Positions 33,751-45,127 of a stretch of DNA of 64,000 nucleotides are shown here, in pieces (the stretch's first letter is position 1; each line of letters opens with the position of its first letter). A model generated the notes under the pieces. It made no database searches, was not told the origin of the DNA, and saw nothing but the letters and a program-made list of their open reading frames with translations. The stretch comes from Porphyra umbilicalis (lineage: Eukaryota; Rhodophyta; Bangiophyceae; Bangiales; Bangiaceae), in contig KV918767.1 in assembly GCA_002049455.2 (NCBI GenBank), positions 1-64,000 of the forward strand, in the 5' to 3' direction. The position numbers and the translations under genes are program-made.

Positions 33751-34545
33751 CGTATTCTTATCTGCATCCCCTCCATCCCACGCATTCTCTCCAGCTCGCA
33801 CGGGGGCGGGGGGGAGTCACTCTACGACGGGCCGGACGACGTTTGCAGTCGCTGGACTAGTGGTGGTGGCGATTGGGTGGGGATCCACACTGGCGCAGTG
33901 TGGATAGTGTGACGCGCGCGGTGGGTGGGTGGTGGAAGGGTTGGATGAACTGACCACGTACTTCTTTTTCGTGTTCGCTCGCCCGTCCCCCATGTATCCT
34001 TACCATGCATATGTGCGATGGCTTCCTCTTTCTTGGCTTCTGTTTCTTTGCAAACCAATGGGTGTTGCTGACATCGAAGTCGAGTAACTTGTGTCATACG
34101 CACATGCATGCGTGGTGTCCGCGAGTCGCTGACATGGTGAGCTTGCTGTTGTCCGGTGGCCTGTAGCTCTGTCAGAGTTTGCGGCTGTGTGCAGTTAGCT
34201 ACATGTCTGCGTGACTCTGTAGCACACCGTGGCTTTCTTATCGATTTCGTGTCTGCTCTGCCACCCGTGCCCGCGCCGAGCAACAATAAAGCGACCGTGT
34301 CTTTCAATGCATCTTTGGCATGTATCCTCAATGCTGGCCGGTGTCACATCCTTTCCTCCGTCAGGGTCTTGCTCCACTTCTTCCCCGAGACCTCCGAGGG
34401 ACCATTGCGGCGAGTCTCGCAACATATGTCTCGAAGGATGTGAACTTCTCCTTAAAGATTGGGCAAAGAGGAGTTATGTACTCATTTTCGATCTCTCTCT
34501 GAACGCAAAGGGGTCGAGCAGCAATACGGTTCGGCCTTGTTGCAG

Positions 34546-37500
34546 ATACCTTGGAACCTGACACGAGATTTCATCAACGCGCTGTGTGGCTGCGGAGCGA
34601 GCCAGCAGCTGTGCTGAGGCCGGGGGCAAAGCCATTTCTTTTTGCGGGCCGCCGCTTGCGTGCCTTGCGGGAGTTTGTCGCGGATTGTGGGGGGGCCGGA
34701 CTGTCGACAGCAGATCAGACCCGTCTGTACAAGCTGCTGGTAAGAGCAAGTCTATCCGTGGGCCATTGTGCTATCGCCATCTGGCCATATTTTTTGGCTA
34801 TGGCCAAGAGCATCTCTATCAGTCAATTCTTGTGCTATATATGCAAATCCAGCTGCTCACCCCCTTCTAAAGGCCCATACCTCTCGGATGACTCGCAAAG
34901 CACCTTCCAGTACAGATGATGGCCTTGTATGGTTCGAAGTCCGCGCACAGAGGGCCTGTGGTAAGGTAGCCAAAACAATTCCGAACTGGCGCGTTCGAGA
35001 GACGCTGTTGCTCGTCGTTCTATTGGTCCACGTCTTTGGCACAAAGGATGGCTATAGCTATTCTTCTGGCTATCCTGCGCACATTTGGCACGAAGGATAG
35101 CAATATGGCACAGGATATGGCAAAATGACCTCCCGATAGAGATGCCCTTGGCCATCGGATGGCAAAATGGCACACCGATAGACTTGATCTAATGGGTTCG
35201 TGGCAGGCGAGGGAGGGCGTTGCTGGTGAGCCTCTCCGCGACGACTCCGGGACACCTGACAACGTGCCAGCGTCGAGCGCGACGAGCGACCAGGCGAGCA
35301 CCGGCGAGACCGGTGGCACTGGCGGCAGGCGGCTCGGCAACGGGGGCGAGGCGGCGACCGGCCAGGTCGGTAGTAGCGGGGGAGAAGGCGATCACGAGGC
35401 AGATCAATCAACGAGATGTGGCCTTGAGCACGTATTTACTTCTGCAAATGCATTTCGAAATGCAATTCGAGATGATCTCGATCGCTCGATAATTAACGCC
35501 GGTTGGCGCAAGGTTGTTTTGATCGAGGGCGGTCGATCGTACACTTCGTTCTTCCGGTGTGCGCTGTCGGTAGCCGTGACTGCCCTCGTCGACGCTAAGC
35601 GCAAGCAGCTCCGTCGTGCCCCCGGCGGCGTTGGCGGACGCCGCGACCACCCCATCGACGGGGAGGCCTTTGCGTTGCACGAGGCGGAGATAGACAAGGT
35701 GGCCGGGGAGCCGGCGTTCGTCCTTGGTGTGCACTTGTACAGTGACTGCACTCTAGTCTCGCGCTCCGGTGGTACGTCGCGGATGTCTATCTTTTGGCGG
35801 CCTAGTGTGTACCAGGAGGCAGTGCTGTCACAATGTACCGATCTGACTCGCGACCATCGCGGGTCGCATGCATCGTGGATCTGTTTTTCTGGCCTCCGTT
35901 CTGCACTCCCTTGATTTTTGCTTTGGAGCTCTTTGCCAGCGGCTTTGGTGCACTCCACATTCACGCATGCTCTCTCTCTCAGCACACTACTTGTACCCGG
36001 TTCGCATGCGAGTCGTCAACGATGTCACGGGAGCGGTGGAGTGGCACACCATCGCTTTCGTGCCGTTCGTCAGGACCGAGCAGGAGGCTAACGCCAAAGT
36101 CAAAGGCAGGGCTAGGAGGTGCGGTGTGCTTCAACGCACGCTGTACCTGGCCCTGCGCGAGGCGATTGGCGCCAGCCACATGGGCACCGAGTTGGACGAG
36201 CCCATCCACGGCTTTAAGCGGGCCTTTTTCCGTGTACTGCTGTATTGCTGTGACCAGATGGAGGAGAGGTCCGTCCTGTGCCTCAAGTCGGGCATGTGCG
36301 ACTTCCCCTGCTCAAACTGTACGGTATCTAAGGAGAATCTCAGCAAGCCCGAGGCGCTGGATGCACCTGAGCGCCGCGCGATAAGAACGCTGCAGCGGCA
36401 GATCGAGCTTGCCGCCGGAGCCATCGGCAATCGGCTTGTTGACCGGTCGCGGCGGGCCGCCTTCAAGGCGATGGATAGCTACCATGCGTTTATCCCCGCG
36501 CTGGCCTGTATGGCGGGCTTGGCCACGCCACCCAACCACATGTACCAAATGATCGCGTTCGACGCTTTGCACGTGCGTTCCTTTTTGGTGCTTTGTTGGC
36601 GTGCTGTATCTCGGTGCTCTGCGTGTGGAGGGTCCTGCATTGCCGCGGTGGCCGGGAGAGAGCGAGCGTGGCCGTGGCGGCCGCCCGATCCGCAGTGGTC
36701 GGCAACTCAATGGTGCGATGACTCTGACACTATCCGCATGTCGCTTCACAGACGACCGCCTCTCTCGGTTGATTGCCCGCCGTGGTCACTCGGCGCTTCT
36801 CTCCCGCTGCTCTCAACCAACGTTTGCAGGTGCTGGACCTTGGGGTGACGAGAATGTTGTGCCACAGGCTCTTTTTGCGGTTTCCACAGATATGCAAGGC
36901 AGAGGGCCGCGAGGCGCGGCATGGACCAGTCTCAGCTGCTTTTCGGGCCTCCAACTTGCGCGTCCATGACCTCGACCGGCGCTGCATGGCATCCAAGTTT
37001 CCGCCTGGGTACGTGTGACTTCACTTTTAGATTGCCAGGGTGGAGCTACGCCTCGGCCGCCGTAATGATTGATGGAGCGTACAGGCTCCGTACGCCAGTG
37101 GCCGTCGAGCGCTGTCTGACACATGTCTACTGCTTGCTTTACCTGTCACTCGCGCGACTTGCTCGTACTCATGCTTGACACCCCTTTTTCTACGCCTCGT
37201 TCAGCTATTTCATCTCGCCCAAGGACAAACAAGCAACATTTACGGGTGAGCAGCAGAGGGCAGGCGTGTGGTTCCTCGCTTTCTTCGTGTTGGGTCTCTT
37301 TGGCCTTGGTGCGAAGCTCCCCTCGCCGCCGAAGAAGCGGCCGGCGGCGGTGCAGGCCACGACGAAGCCTCCGCCACCCCCGCCAATGTCTCCCCACGCC
37401 ACGACGCCAACGACGTCGACAACGACCGCCCCACCGTTCTCCGAGGCGGAAGAGGAGCAGCTGATCAGCGACCTCCTCTTGGAGGCCCTCGGTGACGAGT

Positions 37501-38741
37501 CGGGGGACGATGTGATCGTGCACGGAGGGTCGGGCGGTGACAAGGGCGTCGAGAGCGATGATGAGGACGACACGGCCGTGTGCAAGAAGTTGTCCGACTT
37601 TGACTGGGCCGAGTACGAGGCCGTATGGGGCTCCACGCCCCTTCACATCTCTATCACTGCCCTCTTCGCCGAGTACGCGCTCGTTGTCGGCCGGATTACC
37701 GGACACCTCCACTACAAGTGCGACCAGCCGATGTCGGACGAGACGGCTGAGGAGCTCGGTAGCATGTGCAGCAGCTTCGTGCTGCGCTACGTCAACCCCA
37801 TTCTCGGGGTCATCGCGTCGACTAAGATTCACAAGTTGCTCTGCCATGTTGTGGCCGCCATCAAGCGGCACGGTGCCCTCTCGAACGGCAACACCGGGCG
37901 GAACGAGAGTCTGCACGTCCACGAAAAGCACCGGTACTGCCGAACCAATGGTGATCCGGACATGTTCGGCTACCAGATGCTGCGCGCGGGACAGGGCACG
38001 CTTGAGCTGCGCGCCCGTCACGCCAAGGAAGAGGAGCAGGCGTGGTTGGATGAGGAGGGGGAGCAGTGGGAGGCGGACATGGACTCTGACGAGGACGGGG
38101 TGGGGAGCGGTGCGACGGTCGGCGGCGAGGGCTCCGTGCAGTCGGGTGTACGGCGGCCGAAGCGCGTCACTGTGCTCTCTGTAGCGCAGCTGTCGGCGCG
38201 TCCCGGCTTGTCGTTGTTGGCGGCAGCCCTGCAGGCCGCACCGGGGGCAGCTGTGCGGCTGACGGGTAGCCTGCCTATCCGGGCTCGCTTTGAGTGCTGC
38301 TCCGCCACTGCAAGACAGAGCGTGCGGGCGACGCCCTTGTTCCGTGGAACGCCTTGGTTTGACCACATTGCGTTTGCCGACCCCGACCGTCCTGGCCGCA
38401 CTCTATTCGGCCAGGTGCGTGCAGTTGTGCATTCTGTGGGAGAGAGGGAGAAGCGAGTCGTGGTCGTCTCTGCGCTGCAACCGTGCGAGAGTGAGCCTGG
38501 CTGCCCGTTGGTGGCGCGGGGGTGCACCCGGCTGTGCTGGGAAATGGAGCCTGCTGACGAGTGGCCATCTCTGCGGGCTGTTCCATTTGAGTGCGTGCTT
38601 CGCCTGCTGCACGTAGTGCCTGACCTGGACTGGTTGGCGCTTCACCGTGGTGTGGAGGCCAAGCCGCCACCCTTCGAACGGTCGGCCGCGGCGCGTCGCG
38701 AGGCTCGATTCTTTGTCAATGCTTTCTATCCATGGCTTTAA
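34546..38741 (+). CDS. Plavaka-type transposase, multi-exon
   Basis: Exons with GT-AG, phase-consistent junctions: 34546-34739, 35207-35771, 35983-36572, 36830-37008 and 37205-38741. The order follows Plavaka transposases: FVLGVHLYSDCTLVS (the strand with the first Asp); YPVRMRVVN...WHTIAFVPF; a helical block with RAFFRVLLYCCDQMEERSV; the C-x2-C element DFPCSNCTVSKENL; then DALHVLDLGVTRMLC (second acidic block). After these come KIHKLLCHVVAAIKRHGALSN and GRNESLHVHEKHRYCRTN, equivalent to the FH-L-SH...TE-E-LHK region. A C-terminal beta domain contains RATPLFRGTPWFDHI. Introns 2-4 are 211, 257 and 196 bases; donors are GTACGT, GTGCGT and GTACGT. The first intron contains a MITE. Expected role: DDE-type nuclear transposase for its own element. 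All main blocks are present and unbroken, so it may be recent. Confidence 0.7.
34747..35186. mobile_element. MITE, 440 bp, inside the transposase gene
   Basis: The ends are inverted repeats: CAAGTCTATCCGTGGGCCAT on the left against CAAGTCTATCGGTGTGCCAT from the right, continuing to about 25 matches in 29. A second inner pair is GGCCAAGAGCATCTCTATC / GGCCAAGGGCATCTCTATC. The sequence is AT-rich compared with its surroundings and non-coding. No target duplication is clear. It sits seven bases after a GTAAGAG donor-like sequence and twenty before a GCAG acceptor. Confidence 0.75.
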
Positions 38742-39019
38742 ACCCCTTGTTTTCCGTCTAGGCGGTCTCCTCTAAGGGTAGCACCACGAAAAAAGAGCTG
38801 GCATGGAGTGGAATCCCCGTTGCGGCCCCTGGTTGCCAAGAGAGGAAAAGCGGCCAGCTGGCGTGGTCTTTTCTTTATGGGACAGCGCTGGAAGCAGACG
38901 GGATGCGCAGCGCGGTGGGCACAAGCGAGCTGCCGTTCCGGTTCTGGTGCACAACGGCGGAGCACTCGTCATGCTCTCTCGCGTACAGGCGTGACCAGAC
39001 ATGGCAGTCAGGAGGCGCC

Positions 39020-39800
39020 GCCTCGAGCGGAAGCGGTGGTCGGCGCCGCCGCGCCGACCGCAACGCGCAGCAGCCGTCGTGGGGGCGGTCATGTCCGTAA
39101 GCAGCAGCGGTGGTCGGCAGCGCCGTCCGGCACAGCGGGTCGCACCAACCGCGGTGGGGGCGGGCACGGCCGCGAGCGGCAGCGGTGGTCGGCGCCGCCA
39201 CGCCGACAGCAACGCGCAGTAGTAGTGGTGGGGGCGGGCGCGGCCACGAGTGGCAGCGTCGGTCAGCGCCGCCGCGCCGACCGCATCGCGCTGCAGCCGT
39301 GATGGGGGCGGGCGCGGCCACGAGTGGCAGCGTCGGTCAGCGCCGCCGCGCCGACCGCATCGCGCTGCAGCCGTGGTGGGGGCGGGCACGGCCGCGAGCA
39401 GCAGCAGTGGTCGGCGCCGCCACGCCGACAACAACACGCAGCAGCCGTGGTGGGGGCGGGCGCGGCCGCGAGCGGCAACGGTGGTCGGCACCGCCACGCC
39501 GCCAGCAACGCGCAGCAGTAGTGGTGGGGGCGGGCGCGGCCACGAGTGGCAGCTTCGGTCAGCGCCGCCGCGCCGACCGCATCGCGCAGCAGCCGTGGTG
39601 GGGGCGGGCACGGCCGCAAGCAGCAGCGGTGGTCGGCGTCGCCGTCCCACACAGCGGGGGGTGAGGACCGCGGTGGGGGCGGGCGCGGCCGCGAGCGGCA
39701 GCGGCGGTCAGCGCCGTCACGCCAACAGCAACGCGCAGCAACCGTGGTCGGCCGGCCGCGGCCGCGAGCGGCAGCGGTGGTCGGTGGCGCCGTCCCGTGC
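39020..39800. repeat. 74-bp minisatellite
   Basis: About ten diverged copies of a 74-base unit. GCAGCCGTGGTGGGGGCGGG recurs at 39293 (one mismatch), 39367 and 39441. The unit is not a multiple of three, so every frame is open on both strands and no protein is implied. Confidence 0.9.
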
Positions 39801-40229
39801 GGTGGGGCGCGGCAACGGCGTGGCTCGTTCGCGCGACCCCCCTCCCCGCCCCCTGCAAGAGACACCGCGCAGCTGACAAATGAGCCCAACGCCACGGTGC
39901 AGTCACGGGGCTCGGCCGTGCCGCGGGGCCGGAGCGGGGGTGGCGGCGGCAGCGTCATCACCTGCGGCCGCAACGTTGCGTTGCTGTCGTGCGCCAGCGA
40001 CGAGCCGTTGTGTACGCTCGCCGTGTTTTTCGAGGCACCAATTTTTCTCGCCTGACTCCAGATATTACGCATTTGGCGAAACCGAATTGGTGGCATCCAG
40101 ATTCGATTTCTGGATCCGCATCCTGCACCGCATGGAGTCCCGATCAAGACCTGCGTTTGATGCGGTAAAAACGAAGGTTGCTCAAGCATCGAAATGCCCA
40201 TGTCGATGGGAAATCCCAAGAACCGGACG
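39801..40229. other. Spacer between minisatellite and RNase H gene
   Basis: No gene is seen. From 40050 the composition becomes AT-richer. This is the likely promoter of the RNase H-domain gene. Confidence 0.4.
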
Positions 40230-41210
40230 ATGGCGGAACACCACCTCTACTTTGACGGCGGCTGCACGCCCAACCCCGGCACCGGCGCCTGGGGCGCCGC
40301 CCTCTACCGCGTCTCCCCCCACGGCGACGCCGTCGAGGTGTGGGCCGGCAGCGGCCCCGCCGGCACCGCCGCCACGAGCAACACGGCTGAGTTTGCGGCG
40401 GCCATTGGGGGCCTCCGCGGTGCCCTGTCGCACTTGACGCGCCGGCCGGCGGCGGCGGCCGGCCCCGTGCGCGTGCGGGGGGACTCGACGCTCGTCGTCA
40501 AGGCGCTCGCCGGCGCCGTCGTCGTCCGCGACCGCCGGCTGGCGCGCTACGCGGCGGTCGCGCGGGGGCTCCTCGCGCGCCTCCCCGGGGCGGTGCCCGA
40601 AGCGGTGCCGCGCGCCGCCAACGCGCGCGCGCACGGGTTGGCGGCGGCCGCGGCGGCGGCGGCGGCAGCGTCGCGCGGCGGCTCCCGGTCGGGCGCCCCC
40701 CCGGCGGCGCGCTTTGCGCCGACGACCGTCGCGCGGGTGACCATGGCGGCGGGGAACCGCCTGCACGTGACCGCCGCATCGACCGACGTGGGCGGGGACC
40801 GGCCCGGGCGCCACTGCCTCATCGACGCGGCGGCGTTGGAGGGGCTGCCGCGCGCCGCCGGCGGCGGGCGGTCCGCGCTGGCGTCCCTGCGCCCGCCGCC
40901 GGCGGGGGTGGCGCTCGTGCGCGCGCGCGGCGCGGCGTTCCCCGTCCTCGGCGTCGTGCACCTCAACGCAGACGTGGAGTTTCCCGCCACCTTTGAGTTT
41001 GATGACGACAGCCACGTGCTCGTCGACATTGACCCGCTCGTGCTCCTCGTCGTTGACGGGCTGCCCGCGCCGCTGCACATTGCGGTGGGCGCCGCGGGCG
41101 TGGCCGAGACGCTGGTTCGGGACACGGATCTGGTCGTCGATTTCGACGCGGAGGACGTCGACGGGTCCGACTTTGGCGCGCCGTACGGGGACCATCCGTT
41201 TTGGGATTGA
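40230..41210 (+). CDS. RNase HI-domain protein with an acidic C-terminal extension
   Basis: 326 residues from the ATG at 40230; in-frame ATGs at 40194 and 40200 would add a few residues. Residues 5-145 form an RNase HI fold of the small prokaryote-like type: LYFDGGCTPNPGTGAWGAAL (first Asp), SNTAEFAAAIGGL (Glu), RVRGDSTLVVKAL (second Asp) and a final ANARAHGLA. In that last motif the usual Asp is His. In E. coli RNase HI this position tolerates substitution, so activity remains possible. An alanine-rich link follows, then a ~150-residue C-terminal domain I do not recognise, containing LGVVHLNADVEFPATFEF and DIDPLVLLVVDGLPAPLHIAV, ending in an acidic tail. Expected chemistry: cleavage of RNA in RNA-DNA hybrids. 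No organelle-targeting sequence is obvious. It converges on METTL5. Confidence 0.82.
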   Translation: MAEHHLYFDGGCTPNPGTGAWGAALYRVSPHGDAVEVWAGSGPAGTAATSNTAEFAAAIGGLRGALSHLTRRPAAAAGPVRVRGDSTLVVKALAGAVVVRDRRLARYAAVARGLLARLPGAVPEAVPRAANARAHGLAAAAAAAAAASRGGSRSGAPPAARFAPTTVARVTMAAGNRLHVTAASTDVGGDRPGRHCLIDAAALEGLPRAAGGGRSALASLRPPPAGVALVRARGAAFPVLGVVHLNADVEFPATFEFDDDSHVLVDIDPLVLLVVDGLPAPLHIAVGAAGVAETLVRDTDLVVDFDAEDVDGSDFGAPYGDHPFWD

Positions 41211-42109
41211 GGGGGGCGCCGGCGCTGCTGCGGCGGCGCTTGCGCCGCGCCGCGTCACGGGGCCAGACCACCGGTTGCCACTGCCGAGGCGGCCCGGCTG
41301 GATGGGGGTGATCGTAGCGGCCTCTGCGTGCACGACCAGCACAACCCTTTCGCTCGCACCCCCCGCGTTGTCCATGGCCGATCGATGCACCGGGGCATCC
41401 CCGACACCCGGTGCCACGCGCTTCAGGGGCCGCCGCCCGCGCGGGCATACCCCTGCTCGGCCACTCCACCAAAACACAAAAAAAAGACCAGACCCCCCCA
41501 CGCACCGCCACCGCAGCCCCCCACACCACTGGGCGGCGACGGCACCCGCGCGCCCGCACGGCCCGTGGCGCACCCGCCCCCGCCCGCGCGTCGGGGCGGC
41601 CGCGCGGCACGGCGCCCGGTGCACGGGAGCGCCGCCGCCACGGCCGGTCCGCGGCGCCACCGCGCCGGCCACGCGCGCGGCGCCACCCACCCCGCGCCCA
41701 CCCCCGCGGTCCGCGCCGCCGCGGCGCGGCAGCGGCGGAAGCGACCCCGCCGCCGCCCTCGACGGCGGGCGCGGGCGCCCGCCACGGGCCGCAGGGGGGG
41801 GGGAGCCTCGGGGGTGTGGTGCAGGAGGGGGGGGAGGGCCTCCGCACCCGGGGGGGGGAGGGCCCCGCAGAGGCCGGCGGCGGCGGCGCGCGGGGGGGCG
41901 CCACCGCCGCCTCCCCGCCCACGCCGGCGCCGCGGAGCGCGCGACGGCCGACCGCCGCCGCCAGTGCCCCGTCACCTGCGGCGTCCCCCCCCCCCCCCCC
42001 CCCCCCCTCCCGGCGGCACGCCCCCCCCCCCCCCCTTTCCGCGACCGCGGCCGCGGCCACCCCCCCCCCCCCCTCCCGGCGCCCCCCCCCCGCCCCCCCC
42101 CCCCCCCCC
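41211..42109. other. Spacer between convergent genes, with long C homopolymers
   Basis: Extremely GC-rich and non-coding by motif. From about 41980 to 42115 it consists largely of C runs of 7-20 bases (G runs on the - strand), a strong G-quadruplex candidate on the METTL5 sense strand just at or beyond that gene's end. Confidence 0.5.
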
Positions 42110-42927
42110 CCCCCTCCTCCCGCGGCGCCACATACACCACCCGCCGCCCCGACCCGACGGCCGCCGTATCCAGGCGCCACAAGTCGACGGCCACCTCCCC
42201 CACCGCCCGCCGGTGAAACGCATAGGCGCGGGGCAGGGGAAACCGGAGGCGCGCCACCACCACCGGCACCGCCCCCGACGCTGCCGCGGCGGCGCCCACG
42301 TGCGCCCGCGTCGACGTCTTGTGCAGCGAGTAGACGGCGCGGGTGGCGGTGTGGGCGGCGGCGAGGAGGAAGGCCACATCCGCGCCGGCCACGCGCGTGC
42401 CAAAGGGGGGGTTCATGACGACCGTGTCGACGGGGGGGGGGGGCGCGCCCAGGGGGGGGGGACAGCCCCGGGCGCGCCAGCGGCGCGGCGGTCGGGTCCA
42501 TGGCGGCGGCGGCGGCGGCGGTGGCGCCGCCGCTACCGCTGCCGCTGCCGCCCCCGCCGCCGCCGCCGCCGCCGCCGTCGGGTGCGTGCGGCGGCGGCAC
42601 ACGACGGGGGAGGATGTCGGCAACGACACAGTCGAGGACGACGCCCGCCGCCGCCGCGTTGGCGGCCGCTACCGCCAACGCGCGCGCGTCCACGTCGACG
42701 GCCACGACGGAGGCGGCGCCCGCGAGGGCGGCCGCAATGCCGAGCACCCCCGTCCCCGCCCCGAAATCCGCCACCGCCCGCCCCGCCACGTCGTCGAACG
42801 CCGTGGACGCGGTGTGGATGAGGCGCGCGGCGAGGGCGGCGGGCGTCACGTACTGCTCGAGCTCAATGGTCGGGGAGGGGAAGGGGCGGACGGCGCCGAG
42901 GGCGGCTTCGAGCTCCCACAACCGCAT
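42110..42927 (-). CDS. METTL5: METTL5-like 18S rRNA N6-adenosine methyltransferase (frame change at a G run)
   Basis: The N-terminal part from the ATG at 42927 reads MRLWELEAALGAV, then LEQYVTPAALAARLIHTA and VADFGAGTGVLGIAAALAGA (the SAM-binding motif) and VVAVDVDARAL. After a glycine/alanine insertion of ~40 residues, the frame changes near the ten-G run 42452-42461. The rest follows: DTVVMNPPFGT (the catalytic NPPF), DVAFLLAAAHTATRAVYSLHKTS and the C-terminal AYAFHRRAVGEVAVDLWRL. This is METTL5 from end to end; animal METTL5 with TRMT112 methylates one adenosine of 18S rRNA. The C-terminus runs into G runs after VYVAPREE, so the stop is not certain. Family certain; whether the frame change is real or an assembly error is open. 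Confidence 0.8.
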
Positions 42928-43968
42928 GGTGGGGGCAGCTGGGGGGGGGGGGGGGTGGGGGGGTCAGGAGGGGAGGGGGGGGGTTAGGTGCGGGGGGGGG
43001 TTAGATGGGGGGGGGGGGGTCGGGGGCGGGCGGCGTCAGGGGAGGAGGGCGCGGGGAGCCAGAGGAGGTGCCGGAGCAGGAGACCCGCGGCGGCGGGAAG
43101 CCCCCCCACGTCCACGGCACGTTGGGGGCACCGCGGGGGGTCCCACAGGGGCGGCGGCGGCGGAACTGAAAAAAAAAAAAAAAGACGCCCGCGCACGTCG
43201 ACCACCCGCGTCGGGGGTGTGGCGGCAGGCGGGCGGCGCGCGCCGGCGCGGCGCCGACGCGGCGGCGGGTGCGGCGGGCGGCGGCGGCTCGGGGCGTGCG
43301 CCGACCGCCGCCGCCGCGGCGGCGCGGATCGCCGCGACGCGCGGCGCGGCTTGATCCGCCGCGCCGCCGCGGGGGGCGGCGCGCGGCCGCGCCGCGGACG
43401 TGTGCGGGCGCGCGGTCCGGACCGCGCGCCCGCGTCGTGTTCCACCCCTCTGTGTGGTGGTCGGCCGCCGCGCCGCGGGCGCCGCGGGGACGCCGCCGGC
43501 GGTCGGGCGGGGGGAACCCCCCGGCGCCGCAACGGGGGCGCCCGCGCGCCCCCGCCCGCGCGTGGCGCGTCGCGACGCGGCGGGTGCGGCGGCGGCGGCG
43601 GTCGACCGTGGCGGCGGGCGGGGGGGCGTCGCCGGCGGCGGCGGGGGTCGGCCGCCGCCGCGGCCCCCCCGCCCCCCCACGCGGCTGCCCCCGTCCGTGC
43701 CGCGCGCGGCGGGCGCGGCCGCCGCCGCCGCCGCCGCCGCCGCTGCCGTCGTCGTCGCCGCCGCCGTCGGCGGCGGGGGCGCCCCCGATGCCCCTCTCCC
43801 CCGGTCCCCAGTTGCGGGCGGCGCGTGTCGGGCGCCGCACCGGGCGCGCCGGCGGCGGTGCGGCGGCGACGCGAGGGGGGAGGGGGGGGGGGGGGGGGGG
43901 CGCCCCGGTCGGCGGGGGGGGGGAGGGGGGGGGGCACGCCCCCTGGTGGGGCGACACAAGCGGGACGG

Positions 43969-44003
<35 letters not shown>

Positions 44004-44599
44004 GTCGGCGCGCGCGCCGTGCAACGCTGGAGACGCCAAGCGGCTGCGGGACGGACCGGGGGGGGGGGGCGCCGGCGCGACCCGTGGGGGACGCGGGGGG
44101 GGCGCGCGCGCGCGCGGGCGCCGGCGGGGTCGCCACGGCACACGGGCGGCACCGGCGCGACGGCTGTACCCCGGCGGTGCGCGCCGCCGCGGCGCCACGC
44201 GCGGCGGGTCGGGGCGGCTGCACCCACGACGACCAGGCGGGCGGCGGCGTCGGGCACCCGCGCGCGTGGTGGGCGCGCCGCCGACCCGACGCCGCCCGCG
44301 TAGACGGCGGCGCGCCGCCGCGGCGCCCGACAGTGGCGCGGGCGGCGCGGCGGGCGACCGCCCGCGCGTTTTTGTTGCCTGCCGCGGGGGCTGCCGGCAC
44401 GGCGGCGGCACCCCGACGACGGCGCGTCGCGGGCGCGGCTGGGCAGGCAACCGTCCACGCGTTTTGTTTCCTGCCGCTGCGCGGCGCGGGGGCACAGCCG
44501 GCACGGCGGCGGCACCCACCCTTCTTTCCTTGCCCCTACACATACACCAGCCGCAGGTGCCACCCCCCCCGTCTCCCACCCCCCCCCCCCCCCCGTGGC
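42928..44599. other. Extremely GC-rich spacer, no gene supported
   Basis: All six frames are largely open because stops are absent, not because of coding. Repeated G runs (42935-43020, 43880-43930, 44058-44066) and CGG/GCC repeats are present. It should contain the METTL5 promoter and the 3' flank of the bZIP gene. Confidence 0.45.
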
Positions 44600-45089
44600 T
44601 CACGCGGCCCACCCCCCCCCACACGACACGGGCGGGGGCGCCGACGGCGGCGCCGTCGGCGGTGCCCCCCCCCGCCCCGCCACCTTTAACGCCCAAAAGG
44701 GGCTCCCGTGGAGCGCCTCGAGGCGGGCGGTGGCGGCCATGAGCACGGCCGCCTCGGCTTCGAGTTCCGCCGCGCGGGCGGCGAGCGCCGCATTCGCCGC
44801 CGTCAGCCGCGCGAGCCGCCGCTTGTGCGCCGCGCGGTTGCGGTTGGCCGCCTCCCGCGTGCGCATGACGCGGCGCGAGTGTTTGCCGAGCGCCGCCACG
44901 TCGACGGCCGCGACGCGGCGGGGGGGGGAGGCGCCGAGCGGCGGCGCTGGGGGGGGGGGGGGGGGTGGGGGGGGGACCCGCGCACCGCCGCGGCGGCGGC
45001 CGCCTCAAAGATGGAGGGGGGGGGGACTCAAAGATGGAGGGGGGGGGGTGCCCCCGGGGGGGGGGTGGGGGGGGGGGTCGCCCCCGCAA

Positions 45090-45127
<38 letters not shown>

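Larger units (their letters stand above)
32085..38741 (+). mobile_element. Plavaka-type (CACTA-related) DNA transposon, ends not located
   Basis: The coding part of a large cut-and-paste transposon is recognised by its transposase (see 34546-38741) and a probable zinc-finger first exon. Terminal inverted repeats and the 3-bp target duplication expected for this group were not found by eye, so the outer limits are unknown. It contains a nested MITE (34747-35186) and a short minisatellite (33600-33750). The transposase frame is open through its main exons. Confidence 0.6.

Noticed and set aside
41328-42821. Nearly 500-codon + strand frame over METTL5
   Set aside because: It is antisense to METTL5 and consists of Arg/Pro-rich shadow sequence.
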